From positions 124,001 to 188,000 of the forward strand of contig NZ_LQQA01000004.1 in assembly GCF_002101965.1 (NCBI RefSeq): a DNA stretch of 64,000 bases, written 5' to 3'. Of this stretch, positions 8,599 to 19,467 are shown piece by piece. A program made the translations under genes and the position numbers. The notes below the pieces were generated by a model. It searched no databases. It was given only the letters and a program-made list of their open reading frames with translations, and had not been told where the DNA came from. Origin of the DNA: Mycolicibacterium wolinskyi. Lineage in GTDB: Bacteria; Actinomycetota; Actinomycetes; Mycobacteriales; Mycobacteriaceae. The first letter of the stretch is position 1. The number at the start of each line of letters is the position of its first letter.

Positions 8599-8728
8599 AG
8601 CCGTTCCTCGCTTTCGTGCGTGGTTTCAGCGGCAACGTGTGTGGTGGCGGGCCCATTCCCGCGCCATGTGCCCGTCTGTTCAGTCTGGCGCGATGTGCTG
8701 GGCTTTCAAGAGATCAACGCATGGTGAT

Positions 8729-9103
8729 TCAGTTCGAGCGCGGTGCGGCCGGGTCCGCCGCGGCGGCGATCACGCTGTCGAGCACCTCACGCGAGGTGAT
8801 CAGCTCGCGGATGGACCGGTCGAGGCGGGTCCGCTCGGCAGAGAGTTCGGTGAGCAGGCGCGGGGTGGCTTGGGGTGCCGGGCCGCCATCGTCGCGCATA
8901 CACGGCAGCAGCGATGCGATGGTGCGGCTGGTCAGGCCCGCGGCATACAGCTCCTGGATACGGATCACCCGGTCGACGGCCCGTTCGGAGTATTCGCGTT
9001 GCCCGCCGGGCGTCCGGTCGGAAGCCAGCAGGCCTTGCTGCTCGTAGTAGCGCAGAGACCGCTGGCTCACCCCGGTTCGACGCGCTAGTTCGCCGATACG
9101 CAT
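8729..9103 (-). CDS. MerR family transcriptional regulator
   Basis: 124 residues from ATG at 9103; the longer reading frame upstream would cross the divergent promoter and is rejected. The N-terminal MRIGELARRTGVSQRSLRYY is the MerR winged helix-turn-helix. A dimerisation coiled coil follows, with few cysteines, so a metal sensor is unlikely. It is divergent from the deacetylase gene and separated by 59 bases holding a MerR-type operator. A TATAAC box (9110-9115) seven bases before the ATG implies a leaderless transcript, and the operator overlaps its upstream region, so autoregulation is likely. Confidence 0.88.
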   Translation of the reverse strand: MRIGELARRTGVSQRSLRYYEQQGLLASDRTPGGQREYSERAVDRVIRIQELYAAGLTSRTIASLLPCMRDDGGPAPQATPRLLTELSAERTRLDRSIRELITSREVLDSVIAAAADPAAPRSN

Positions 9104-9125
9104 ACGCCAGTTATACCGCCGCGGC

Positions 9126-9157
9126 TTGACTCTGACATTGGTGTCACCTCGTACCGT
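9126..9157 (+). promoter_or_regulatory. MerR-type promoter and operator of the deacetylase gene
   Basis: TTGACT (-35, 9126-9131) and TACCGT (-10, 9152-9157) are separated by 20 bases, longer than the normal 17. The spacer holds the perfect dyad TGACA-TTGG-TGTCA (9133-9146). This is the classic MerR architecture, in which the regulator untwists an overlong spacer. Start of transcription falls on or next to the ATG at 9163, making a leaderless mRNA. Confidence 0.75.
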
Positions 9158-9162
9158 GCGGC

Positions 9163-10023
9163 ATGACCACACCGCCTTTCGACTACAGCCCCATCACCGA
9201 ACGCGCGCCGATCACCTGGCCCGACGGCGCACGAGTCGCGGTCTACGTGGGCCTCAACATCGAGCACTTCCTCATCGACCGCCCCTCCACCAGCATCTGG
9301 CCCGGAACCGCCGACCTGCAGCCGGATGCGCTCAACTACGGCTGGCGTGATTATGGCGCCCGGGTGGGCATATGGCGCACGATCGAGAGTCTCGACCGGC
9401 ACGGCGTGCGTCCCAGCGTGCTACTGAACTCAGCCGTCATCAAGCACCATCCGCAGATCGTGGCCGCCGGCCTGGAACGGAACTGGGCGTGGCTGGCGCA
9501 TGGCCGCACCAACTCGATCCTGCACACCGATCTGGATGTCGACGAGGAACGCCGGGTCCTCGCCGAGATCGCCGGTGACATCGCGGATGCGACCGGCCAG
9601 CAGCCACGTGGCTGGATGGGGCCGGGCCTGACCGAGACGCATAACACACCGAAACTTCTGGCGGAGTTGGGTTTTCACTATGTGCTCGACTGGACCAACG
9701 ATGACCAGCCCTATCCGCTCACCACGCCCGGCATGATCAGTGTGCCGTATTCAGTCGAGCTCAACGATCTGCTGATTTTCGGCAAGGGCACCACCGGACC
9801 CGAATTCGAGCAGATGGTGATCGACCAATACGAACAACTGCACGCCGATTCCGCCACCAGTGGCCGCGTGTTGGCGTTGGCACTGCACCCGTTCGTGATC
9901 GGCCAGCCGTTCCGGCACAAGTACCTCGACCGGGTGCTCAAATACCTTGCCGCGCAACCCGACGCCTGGCTGACGACGAGCGACGAGATCGCCGCACACG
10001 TCCGGCCTAGCCTGTTGAGTTGA
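9163..10023 (+). CDS. polysaccharide deacetylase / PuuE allantoinase-like hydrolase
   Basis: A 286-residue protein without signal peptide. It shows the NodB-fold pattern of cytoplasmic PuuE-type members: ARVAVYVGLNIEHF near 23-36, NYGWRDYGARVGIWRTIESLDRHGVRPSVLLNS, and GWMGPGLTETHNTPKLLAELGF. Relatives hydrolyse cyclic amides or N-acetyl groups. The substrate here is unknown and an allantoinase role is only one option. It is probably activated by the divergent MerR protein. Its end overlaps the convergent monooxygenase gene by 17 bases. Confidence 0.8.
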   Translation: MTTPPFDYSPITERAPITWPDGARVAVYVGLNIEHFLIDRPSTSIWPGTADLQPDALNYGWRDYGARVGIWRTIESLDRHGVRPSVLLNSAVIKHHPQIVAAGLERNWAWLAHGRTNSILHTDLDVDEERRVLAEIAGDIADATGQQPRGWMGPGLTETHNTPKLLAELGFHYVLDWTNDDQPYPLTTPGMISVPYSVELNDLLIFGKGTTGPEFEQMVIDQYEQLHADSATSGRVLALALHPFVIGQPFRHKYLDRVLKYLAAQPDAWLTTSDEIAAHVRPSLLS

Positions 10024-11410
10024 CTGCGTCCACACTCGGTGCGGAGAAGCGGCCGCGCCAGTAGCGGGCCGGATGCCGATCGGGCAGGGCAGGACCGGCG
10101 CCGAAGAGCTTGTCGCGCAGAGTTCCTGGCGCATACTCGGTCTGCGCCAGGCCACGTGCCTGCAGCTCGGGGACCACATGGTCGATGAAATCCTCGAAGC
10201 TGCCGGGTGTGGTGATGTAGCGGATGTTGACCCCGTCGACGCCGGCGTCCTGCCATTGCTCGAGGGTGTCGGCGATCTGCTCGGGCGTTCCGATGATCCT
10301 GGTCGATTCCTGCTGCTGGCGCACCAGGTCGGCGATGGTCGGATTGGTGCCGGGCGGCGCGGCGGCGATCAGCGCTTCGATGGTGCTGCGCGTGCCCTGG
10401 ACAGTGGGGGCCAGGTCGCCGATCGGGGTGTGATGGTCCAGGCCGCCCAGGTCGACGCCGATACCGCCGCTGCGGTGCGCGATCAGTCCGTCGACGCTCA
10501 GGTATTCGTCGAGTTCGGCGGCGCGGGCCTTGGCTTCGGCTTCGGTCGATCCGACCACGAAGGACAGTCCTTGGAAGAACTTGATGTCATCGCGGCGCCG
10601 CCCCGCCGCGACCGCCCTGTCTCGGGTGTCCTCGATCACCACACGAGCCCCTTTCGGTGACACCGCATTGATGAACACGCCCTCGGCGTGCCGGGCCGCG
10701 AACGTGCGCCCGGCCGTCGAGGTTCCGGCCTGGAAGATCACCGGTGTGCGTTGCGGTGAAGGAAAACTCAGGTGCGGACCTTCGACTCGGTAGCGCTTGC
10801 CGGCATGATGGATCTTGTGCACCCTGTCGGGGTCGGCGTGGAGACCGCGTTCGCGGTCTCGGATGAGCGCACCGTCATCCCACGATCCTTCCCACAGTTT
10901 GTAGACGACTTCGGTGTACTCCTCGGCCCACTGGTAGCGCTCGTCGTGTTCCTCGCGCTCGAGCAATCCGAAGTTGCGCGCCGAATTCTGCAGCGCACTG
11001 GTGACGACGTTCCAGCCGATGCGTCCTTTCGAGGCGTGATCCAGCGTCGATATCTTGCGGGCGAATGAGAAAGGGTGGTCCTGCAGCACCGAGCTCGTGA
11101 TCACCAGGCCGAGATGTTCGGTCGACAGCGCCAGCGCCGAGATGATCGCCGACGGATCGTGATTGGGGATCTGCAGACCTTCACGTACATAGGTTTCCCA
11201 CCCGCCGCGATAGTCGTCATAGAGTCCGACGACATCGGCGAAGAACACCGAGTCGAACTTCCCGCGTTCCAGCAGTTTGACCAGATTCACCCAGACATCG
11301 AGCTGATCGAATTCGGTGCTGCGGTTCTCGGGGTTGCGCCACGAGCCGTAAGAGACGTGGGTGGCGGTGTTCATGGTGAAGGCATTGAGGATCAGCCGCG
11401 GGCGGGTCAT
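10007..11410 (-). CDS. NtaA/SnaA/DszA-type FMN-dependent monooxygenase
   Basis: 467 residues from ATG at 11410. Hallmarks are LLERGKFDSVFFADVVG, ARKISTLDHASKGRIGWNVVTSA, and SFPSPQRTPVIFQAGTSTAGR. It is the last gene of an operon with an Opp-type transporter, another NtaA-type enzyme and a DszC-like protein. However, the 65-base gap upstream contains TAGTGT (11419-11424) eight bases before the ATG, so it may also have its own near-leaderless promoter. Two-component flavin monooxygenase; the substrate is probably an organosulfur compound by context. Confidence 0.9.
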   Translation of the reverse strand: MTRPRLILNAFTMNTATHVSYGSWRNPENRSTEFDQLDVWVNLVKLLERGKFDSVFFADVVGLYDDYRGGWETYVREGLQIPNHDPSAIISALALSTEHLGLVITSSVLQDHPFSFARKISTLDHASKGRIGWNVVTSALQNSARNFGLLEREEHDERYQWAEEYTEVVYKLWEGSWDDGALIRDRERGLHADPDRVHKIHHAGKRYRVEGPHLSFPSPQRTPVIFQAGTSTAGRTFAARHAEGVFINAVSPKGARVVIEDTRDRAVAAGRRRDDIKFFQGLSFVVGSTEAEAKARAAELDEYLSVDGLIAHRSGGIGVDLGGLDHHTPIGDLAPTVQGTRSTIEALIAAAPPGTNPTIADLVRQQQESTRIIGTPEQIADTLEQWQDAGVDGVNIRYITTPGSFEDFIDHVVPELQARGLAQTEYAPGTLRDKLFGAGPALPDRHPARYWRGRFSAPSVDAVNSTG

Positions 11411-11475
11411 GTTGTCCGACACTAGGAACCGGCATCCCATCCGGGAACGGTTTGTCTCAGCGGGCGTCAAACATG

Positions 11476-12705
11476 TCAGGGGGCGCCTGCGACGCTGTTC
11501 TCCCGCACGCGGTCATAGAAGGATTTCGGTGTGGTGCCGTTCAGGACGAAATCGCCGATGATCCTGGGCTTGTAGATCACCGGGTTGTGTGATGCCAGTG
11601 TGCGGGCGTTTCGCCAGTGCCGGTCGAGGCTGGTGCCCTCGCGGATGGCCGACGCGCCGCCCGCGTTGAAGATCTGGGCGCCCGCGGCGAGCACCGCCTC
11701 GATGATGGTCACCTGTGCCGCCGACACATCGATGAAATTCCGGGCGTAGTCCTCCTCGGCGTCCAGCCCGGCGGCCGCCACCTGGTTGGCGCGTTCCAGG
11801 CTGTTGGCGACCGACACCAGCAGGGCATCGGCCGTCTGCGCGTGGCGGTAGAGGTGGCCGAGCACGGCGAGCACCTCGGGGTCCTCGGTGGGTTGTTTCG
11901 ACAGCGCATGCAGGTTGGTTCGGACCCGGGAGCGGATCAGCGCGGTGGCGTCGTCTACGACGTTGCGGGCGATGCCGGTCAGGTTGGCCAGATGCACGAG
12001 CTGCACGAACGCCTGAATCGAGCGCAGATTCTGTTTGGAGCGGCCGAGTTCGCCGTTCTCCTGCACCGGTACCGCATCGAAACGTGTTGTCCCGCTTCCG
12101 GTGAGTCGCTGTCCGATGCCGTCCCAGTCGTCATCGTGGGTGACCCCGGTCTCACGGGCGTCCACGACCGCGAAAGTGATCTTGCCTGCGTCGGCATCTT
12201 CGGGATCCTTGACGGCCGCTGCGACGCGGATGTAGTCGGCGTAGAGCGCACCGGTCGAGTAGTACTTCACGCCCGAGACGACCGGCCGTCCGGCGACGTG
12301 GTGCAGCCTGGTGGTCGGCAGGAAGTCCGGGCTGTCGGCGGCAGGCTCGGACTGTGCGTTGCCGAAGATCGCGCCGTTGGCGATGCGGCGCAGCCAGTGG
12401 GTGCGTTGTTCGGGGGACGGGGACTGTCGCAGAATCTCGACGGTGGTGAAATGGCCACGCAGGATCTGCGGCACATTCGAATCGGCCCGGCCGGCCTCGG
12501 CGAGCAGTTCGAACAGCGTGGGAAGGTCGACCCCGAAACCGCCGTGCTCGACCGGGACTCGCAACCGTCCGAATCCGGCTGCGGCAAGCGCTTGAATCTC
12601 CTCGTGTACCGGTTCGTGGGTGTGGCTGCGGGCGGCGGCCTTAGTGGCCAATTGGTCGAAGATGCGGCGGAACTGGGCGAGGCTGGATTGAAATGCTGCG
12701 GACAA
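11476..12705 (-). CDS. DszC/SfnB-like flavin-dependent monooxygenase (acyl-CoA dehydrogenase fold)
   Basis: 409 residues, apparently from a TTG start preceded by AAGGAAG. It has the acyl-CoA dehydrogenase fold: RVPVEHGGFGVDLPTLFELLAEAGRADSNV at the N-terminus, DDWDGIGQRLTGSGTT centrally, and the C-terminal LDRHWRNARTLASHNP. This last motif marks the DszC branch, which oxygenates sulfur atoms using reduced flavin instead of oxidising acyl-CoA. It lies between two NtaA-type monooxygenases downstream of an ABC transporter, the arrangement expected for stepwise S-oxidation and C-S cleavage. The exact substrate is unknown. Confidence 0.85.
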   Translation of the reverse strand: MSAAFQSSLAQFRRIFDQLATKAAARSHTHEPVHEEIQALAAAGFGRLRVPVEHGGFGVDLPTLFELLAEAGRADSNVPQILRGHFTTVEILRQSPSPEQRTHWLRRIANGAIFGNAQSEPAADSPDFLPTTRLHHVAGRPVVSGVKYYSTGALYADYIRVAAAVKDPEDADAGKITFAVVDARETGVTHDDDWDGIGQRLTGSGTTRFDAVPVQENGELGRSKQNLRSIQAFVQLVHLANLTGIARNVVDDATALIRSRVRTNLHALSKQPTEDPEVLAVLGHLYRHAQTADALLVSVANSLERANQVAAAGLDAEEDYARNFIDVSAAQVTIIEAVLAAGAQIFNAGGASAIREGTSLDRHWRNARTLASHNPVIYKPRIIGDFVLNGTTPKSFYDRVRENSVAGAP

Positions 12706-12733
12706 GGGTGCTTCCTTCGGTTGGCGGCGTGAG

Positions 12734-14061
12734 TCAGGCCACGACCGAGGCGGCCGAAGCCGGTCGCGGATCCCGCAGCCCGAGGCGTTCGCGGATGGTG
12801 GACCCGTCGTAGGCGGTGGGAAAGGCTCCGGAATGTTGCAGCAGCGGCATGACCGTTCGGTTGAATTCGGCGATGCCGTCCGGCAGCACCGGGATGTGGA
12901 TGTTGAAACCGTCTACGGCGCCCGCGCTCCACCAGTCCAGGATCGTGTCGGCCACGTCTTCGGGAGTACCGATGGCCAGGCGGTGCCCGCCCTCGACCCG
13001 GCGCACCAGCTGCCGGGGCGTGATCTCCTCTGCGGCAGTCAGTTCGGCGAATGATCGCACGAATCCCACGGGCCGAGACTGATCTTCTGTGTAGTCGAAC
13101 AACTTCGGGTCGAGCGCGCGGTCGGGGTCGAGCGTGTCGTCGATGTCGAACAGGGCTGCTCGTTTGAAGAAGTCGGCGATCAACCCGTCCTCGCCGTGAA
13201 AGCCGTGCATCGCCTCGTGCTTGCGGTAGGCCTCTTCCCGGGTGTCACCGACGATCACCACCAGCCCCGGCATCAAACGGATGTCGTCGGCGTTCCTGCC
13301 ATGGACGGCCGCCCGCTCCCGCAGCTGCGCTCGGTAATCGAACGCAGCCTGCTTGTGCAGCAGCGAGGCGTAGACGATGTCGGCGTGTTTGGCGGCGAGA
13401 TCGACCCCGGCCTGCGACGCACCGGCCTGTGCGATCACCGGATGGCCCTGCGGCCCGATCGGGACGTTCAACGGCCCTGCCACGTCGAAGAATTCGCCGT
13501 GGTGGTCGATGCGGCGTGCGGTGGTCGAATCCCAGACGGTGTCTGATGGCGCCGCGCCCCCGGGAGTGTCCCAACTGAGCCACAGTTTTTTGACGACCTG
13601 GAGGAATTCATCGGCCCGGCGGTATCTTTCGGCCCGAGGCGGTAGCGGCGCGGCCGAGAAGTTCGCCGCGATGTCCGGATTGAAGCTCGACACCACATTC
13701 CAGATCACCCGGCCACCGGAGATGTGGTCAAGCGTCGCGAGGCGGCGCGCGAGGTTGTAGGGCGAGTTGTACGACGAGGACGCGGTGAGCAGGAATCCGA
13801 TGTCGGGCACCGCTGCGGCGATCGCCGAGAGCAGCACTGTCGGATCGAAACTGTGCAGCGGCCGTGCCGAGTTGTCGCGTTGCAGCGCAGGATGATCAGA
13901 CACGAACACGATGTCGAAGGCACCGTCGTGTGCCAGTTTCGCCGAGCGCAGGTAGTGGTCCCAGTCGCTGAACCGGCTCCACTTCGTCCCGGGCCATGCC
14001 CATGACCGCGCGGCCGACCCGGTGCTGTTGATGGCGACGCTGAGAAACAGCCGTCGGCGAG

Positions 14062-14065
<4 letters not shown>
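12734..14065 (-). CDS. NtaA/SnaA/DszA-type FMN-dependent monooxygenase
   Basis: 443 residues from ATG at 14065, which overlaps the stop of the upstream ABC ATPase as ATGA. A much longer frame upstream is antisense to the ATPase and rejected. Hallmarks are AFDIVFVSDHPAL, ARRLATLDHISGGRVIWNVVSSF, and NVPIGPQGHPVIAQAGASQAG. The C-terminus (YDGSTIRERLGLRDPRPAS) is typical. Translational coupling to the transporter suggests that the enzyme acts on the imported compound. Confidence 0.9.
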
Positions 14066-15750
<1,685 letters not shown>

Positions 15751-15763
15751 GTTGTTCTCCTTG

Positions 15764-16615
15764 TCAGATCCGGAAGCGGCGCTGCAGGATTCGGCCGGCA
15801 CGCGATACTGCCAGGACCGCGATCAACACGACGATCCCGGGCAGCGTGGTCAGCCACCAGGCGTTGGCCAGATAGTCACGCCCCTCCGACAGCAGAGTGC
15901 CCCACTCCGGTGTCGGCGGTGGTGCGCCGTATCCCAGAAAGCCCAGGCCGGCGATGTTGAGGATGGTCGAGCCCAGTTCCGTCGGGATCAGGGCAACGAT
16001 GGGTCCGGCCGAGTTCGGCAGGACGTGGCGGAACAGCACAGTCGTCGGTTTCGCACCGGAAACCCGTGCGGCATCGACGTATTCGAGCTGAACGACGCGT
16101 AACGCCTCGCCGCGGCCGACGCGCGCGAACGGGGCAACCGCGGCGATGCCGACGCCGATGGCGACATGCGTCGTACCGGGGCCGAAGGCTGCGACAACGC
16201 ACAGTGCCAGGAGAAATCCCGGCAGTGCCAACAGGACGTCTACAAGCCGCATGATCACCGCATCGACGGCGCCGCGCAGCACCCCGGCGGTCACACCCAA
16301 GACCGTGCCGAGGACCAGACCGATCGACGTCCCGATCACGGCGCCGTACACCGTGTTGCGGGTGCCGTGCACAACGCGGGTGAACGTATCCCGGCCGGCG
16401 CGGTCCGTCCCGAACCAATGCTCGGCCCCGGGTGGCAGGAATTTCTGGGCTCCCACACCGACAATGGGATCGTGGCTGGTGAACCACGACGGAAAAAACG
16501 TCCACAGCGCGACGGTCACCAGCACGAGCACTGCGAGCCCGGAGGCAATGTTGTTGGGACTGAGCCGAACTCGGTAACCCAGCGGTCGAATCGGTGAAGC
16601 CAGAGTCGTCGTCAT
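15764..16615 (-). CDS. DppC-type ABC transporter permease
   Basis: 283 residues from ATG at 16615, overlapping the upstream permease stop as ATGA. Five or six membrane segments. The OppC extracytoplasmic signature HWFGTDRAGRDTFTRVVHGTRN is present. The EAA loop is EYVDAARVSGAKPTTVLFRHVLPN. It ends GYGAPPPTPEWGTLLSEGR, the usual DppC tail. It pairs with the DppB-type protein encoded before it. Confidence 0.92.
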   Translation of the reverse strand: MTTTLASPIRPLGYRVRLSPNNIASGLAVLVLVTVALWTFFPSWFTSHDPIVGVGAQKFLPPGAEHWFGTDRAGRDTFTRVVHGTRNTVYGAVIGTSIGLVLGTVLGVTAGVLRGAVDAVIMRLVDVLLALPGFLLALCVVAAFGPGTTHVAIGVGIAAVAPFARVGRGEALRVVQLEYVDAARVSGAKPTTVLFRHVLPNSAGPIVALIPTELGSTILNIAGLGFLGYGAPPPTPEWGTLLSEGRDYLANAWWLTTLPGIVVLIAVLAVSRAGRILQRRFRI

Positions 16616-17643
16616 GCGCGTGCCCCTCCCGTGGTCAGGAGAATCCGCCGGTCCAGCGCGGGGTAGAGCAAGTCGATCACCAGGTTCACCACCACATAAA
16701 CGCCGGCGATGATCAGGATGAAACCTTGCACCAGCGAAACGTCCTGTTGCGACACCGCGGTCTGCAGCACTCGCCCGATACCGGCGCGCGCGAACACCGT
16801 TTCGGTGACGACTGCACCTCCCACCAGCGTGCCCAACACGGTTCCCGCCACCGTCAGGCCCGGCCCCGCCGCGTTGCGCACCACATGTCGCCAGAACACC
16901 CAGTGCTTGCCCGCGCCCTTGGCGCGGACCACGTCGACGAAGTCGCTGTCCAGCACGGTCTCCACGCTCTTGAGCAGCACCTGTGCCATCGCCGCGGACA
17001 GCGGTAGGCCCAGCACCAGTGCGGGCACCAGAATCGACAGGAACGTGCCGTCGGGAAACGCCGAGATCCAACCAAGCCGGAACGACAACACGTTCAGCAC
17101 CACGATGCCGACCCAGAACACCGGTGCGGCCGCGAACAGTGGCGGCAGCATCACGGCCGACGAACGCAACCAGCGCCGGCTTGCCAGGACCGCGGTCGAC
17201 ACGATGGCGCCGGCGATCAGCACGGCGATGACGAATGCGGTTGCCGTCAATCGCAGCGTGGGCAACGCTGCATCACCGATCGCCTGCGAGACCGTTTGGC
17301 CGGTGCTCATCGAGTAACCGAGGCCGCCACGGACGACATGGCTCAACTCGATGAAGTACCGCTGAAACACCCAATGGTCGTAGCCGTAGTACAGCTTCAT
17401 CTGCTCGACGGTCTGTGGGTCGATGACCCCGGTGTCGTCGGCGGCGAACATCTCGATCGGGTTGGACGGAAGCAGGGTGATGGCGATGAATGTCAGGGTG
17501 TACGCCAGCCACAACACCACCACCGCCTGCGTGAGACGGCCGAGGACGTAGCGGATGAACTGGCGCGAGCGGGGGGCACCCCGACCATCCGGTTGCGTCG
17601 GGGTGCTGCCGAGGACGGCTGGAACCTCCTGGACGGCTGTCAT
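16612..17643 (-). CDS. DppB-type ABC transporter permease
   Basis: 343 residues with about six membrane segments. The OppB features are YVLGRLTQAVVVLWLAYTLTF near 32-52, FIELSHVVRGGLGYSMSTGQTV, and the EAA loop DFVDVVRAKGAGKHWVFWRHVVRN. A 30-residue hydrophilic N-terminal extension precedes the first segment. The ATG overlaps the stop of the binding-protein gene (ATGA), so all four transporter genes are translationally linked. Confidence 0.92.
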   Translation of the reverse strand: MTAVQEVPAVLGSTPTQPDGRGAPRSRQFIRYVLGRLTQAVVVLWLAYTLTFIAITLLPSNPIEMFAADDTGVIDPQTVEQMKLYYGYDHWVFQRYFIELSHVVRGGLGYSMSTGQTVSQAIGDAALPTLRLTATAFVIAVLIAGAIVSTAVLASRRWLRSSAVMLPPLFAAAPVFWVGIVVLNVLSFRLGWISAFPDGTFLSILVPALVLGLPLSAAMAQVLLKSVETVLDSDFVDVVRAKGAGKHWVFWRHVVRNAAGPGLTVAGTVLGTLVGGAVVTETVFARAGIGRVLQTAVSQQDVSLVQGFILIIAGVYVVVNLVIDLLYPALDRRILLTTGGARA

Positions 17644-19274
17644 CTGGCTTTCCAGGCGTTGTAGAAGTCCGGATACGTCTGGGTCTGAAATGTCACGTGG
17701 ACGTCCGGCGACGCTCCGAACGTCTGCGCCTCCTCGAAATAGGCGATCACATAGGACCCCTTGATCAGTGCCTTCTGCTGTTCGATCTGAACAGCCTTGA
17801 ACTCGGCGTCGTCGCGGGCCTCCAGTTCGCGGGCATAGAGCGCGGTGAGCTCGGGTGAAGATCCGAGAAGCGCCGTATTGCCCTCACCGCCGAAGCTCTG
17901 GCCAAGGGAAATGATCGATGTCCGGCTGACCACGATCGGGACGGTGACGTCGTTGTTCGCGGCTGCCGCGAACGACGGGTCGTTGCGGACATCGAGCACG
18001 ATGCCGAGTTCCTTGCGCCACTGCTGGGCGATGTACTCCCACGCCGGTCCGAGAGCCACCTGCTGGGCGCTCTGGGGCACCGTCAGATGCAGCTGCTTGC
18101 CGTCCTTCGTACGGATGCTGTCGGGTCCTTGGCGCCACCCCGCCTGCTCCAATAGATCACGCGCCTTGTCCGGGTTGTAGGCGAACTCGCCGGCGAGGTC
18201 GATGGCATTGGCGTTGTTGACATTGAGGATCGATATCGGCGGAGGATAGCTCGGGGTGAGCGCGTCACGACTCAGACCGTCACGATCAATACCAAGCACC
18301 AGCGCCTGTCGCACCAGCGGATCCTTGGTGAACTCGTTGTCCACGCGCAGGCCCGCGTAGTTCGATGTGCCGAGCGGGGGACGGTAGAGCAGCAACTGGA
18401 AGCCGGCCGCCTGGATCGCCGCCTCGTCGGACGGCTGGATCCCCCTGGCCACGTCTACCTGGCGGGACGTCAAAGCGCCGGTGCGCAAACCGCTTTCGGG
18501 AAGAACTTTCCAGACGATCTCGTCGAGGTAGGCCTCGCCTTGATTCGGTGAGCCCGCGGGTGCCCACCGGTAGCCGGGACGCCGCACGAGCACCGCCGAC
18601 TGGTTGGGGACCTGTGACTTGAACACGAACGGCCCGGCACCGACGTGGTTTTCCGGCCGGCCTGCGTCTTCGAGTTCCAGGCCGATGGTCTTCGCGCCGA
18701 GGATCGGAGAGTTCAGCCGTGTGGTATCGATCAGGAACTGTTGATTGGGTTTGGACAGGACGACGGTGACCGTGTCGCCGTCGACCTCGACGTGGTCGTA
18801 GCCGCGAGAAATCTGCTGGTGCACCGGAATCCGCAACTTCTCGTTGCCCCGGCCGTAGAGCTCGTAGTTCTGGGCGACGATCTCCGGGGTGAGCTGGGTG
18901 CCGTCGCTGAATGTGATGCCCTTGCGGATCTTGAAGCTGAAGCGAGTGTTCTCGTCGTTCTTGGTCCACGATTCGGCGACCCATGGTTGCAACTGCTTCT
19001 TGTAGGGGTCGAAGTAGAGCAGGAACACATTGGTGTGGAATGTGAGGTTCCCCGCGCTGTACGTGCCCAGCTTCTGCGCCTGCCAGCTGGTCACCGCTTC
19101 GGTATCCGAAAAGGTCAGCGTCCCACCGCGAACCGGATCGCCCGAGGGGCCGGTGGGGCCTGCGCCCGACTGTGGGGTTCCCCCACGAGGTCCGCCGCAC
19201 GCGGCAAGGAGGCCGGATCCGAGGACTGCGGCGCTCAAGCTGAGGAATCCGCGGCGGTCGAAGAGATCGGTCAT
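17640..19274 (-). CDS. Opp/Dpp-type (family 5) substrate-binding lipoprotein, Tat-type signal
   Basis: 544 residues from ATG at 19274. The N-terminus has a twin-arginine motif RRGFL (7-11), then a hydrophobic stretch and lipobox LLAAC with lipidated C26, so it is exported folded and anchored outside the membrane. A Gly/Pro/Ser linker precedes the SBP_bac_5 domain (GGTLTFSDTEAVTSW, ITFSDGTQLTPEIVAQNYELYG, AYNPDKARDLLEQAGW). It supplies substrate to the permeases encoded downstream. A putative cysteine-containing leader ORF ends at its start codon. Confidence 0.93.
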   Translation of the reverse strand: MTDLFDRRGFLSLSAAVLGSGLLAACGGPRGGTPQSGAGPTGPSGDPVRGGTLTFSDTEAVTSWQAQKLGTYSAGNLTFHTNVFLLYFDPYKKQLQPWVAESWTKNDENTRFSFKIRKGITFSDGTQLTPEIVAQNYELYGRGNEKLRIPVHQQISRGYDHVEVDGDTVTVVLSKPNQQFLIDTTRLNSPILGAKTIGLELEDAGRPENHVGAGPFVFKSQVPNQSAVLVRRPGYRWAPAGSPNQGEAYLDEIVWKVLPESGLRTGALTSRQVDVARGIQPSDEAAIQAAGFQLLLYRPPLGTSNYAGLRVDNEFTKDPLVRQALVLGIDRDGLSRDALTPSYPPPISILNVNNANAIDLAGEFAYNPDKARDLLEQAGWRQGPDSIRTKDGKQLHLTVPQSAQQVALGPAWEYIAQQWRKELGIVLDVRNDPSFAAAANNDVTVPIVVSRTSIISLGQSFGGEGNTALLGSSPELTALYARELEARDDAEFKAVQIEQQKALIKGSYVIAYFEEAQTFGASPDVHVTFQTQTYPDFYNAWKAR

Positions 19275-19354
19275 CGGATCAGCGTTCCTAATCTGCGTTG
19301 CTGGCGGTCGGTTATGCGGCCACAACGGGCCACGCGAAGCGCGCACAACAACAT
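19271..19354 (-). CDS. putative cysteine-containing leader ORF of the first Opp-type operon
   Basis: 27 codons, MLLCALRVARC followed by a basic tail. Cysteine codons are at positions 4 and 11. The TGA overlaps the ATG of the binding-protein gene as ATGA, so ribosomes translating it would couple to the operon. Similar overlapping Cys-containing mini-ORFs precede two other transporter operons in this window. This may be an attenuator of the cysteine-responsive type known from mycobacteria; translation is not demonstrated. Confidence 0.5.
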   Translation of the reverse strand: MLLCALRVARCGRITDRQQRRLGTLIR

Positions 19355-19422
19355 TCACCGGTCACAGTGCACAGTCTTTCGGCGTGGCCGACCGCAATCA
19401 ACCCACTCTCGCTACGCAATTG

Positions 19423-19441
19423 GTTGACCTCAACTTAATTG
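19423..19441. promoter_or_regulatory. dyad GTTGACCTCAAC plus TTAA element upstream of first Opp-type operon
   Basis: GTTGA-CC-TCAAC (19423-19434) is a perfect dyad, immediately followed by CTTAATTG (19434-19441). Similar GTTGA...CAAC dyads occur upstream of the second Opp-type operon and of the FAD oxidoreductase operon. It is a candidate binding site for a shared regulator, possibly a LysR protein. Confidence 0.35.
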
Positions 19442-19467
19442 TGGTCGGGTGCATCATCCACGCCGGC

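Noticed and set aside
9163-10023. Naming the deacetylase-fold gene as allantoinase (puuE)
   Set aside because: The fold fits, but no other purine or ureide genes are near and the substrate residues cannot be judged by eye.
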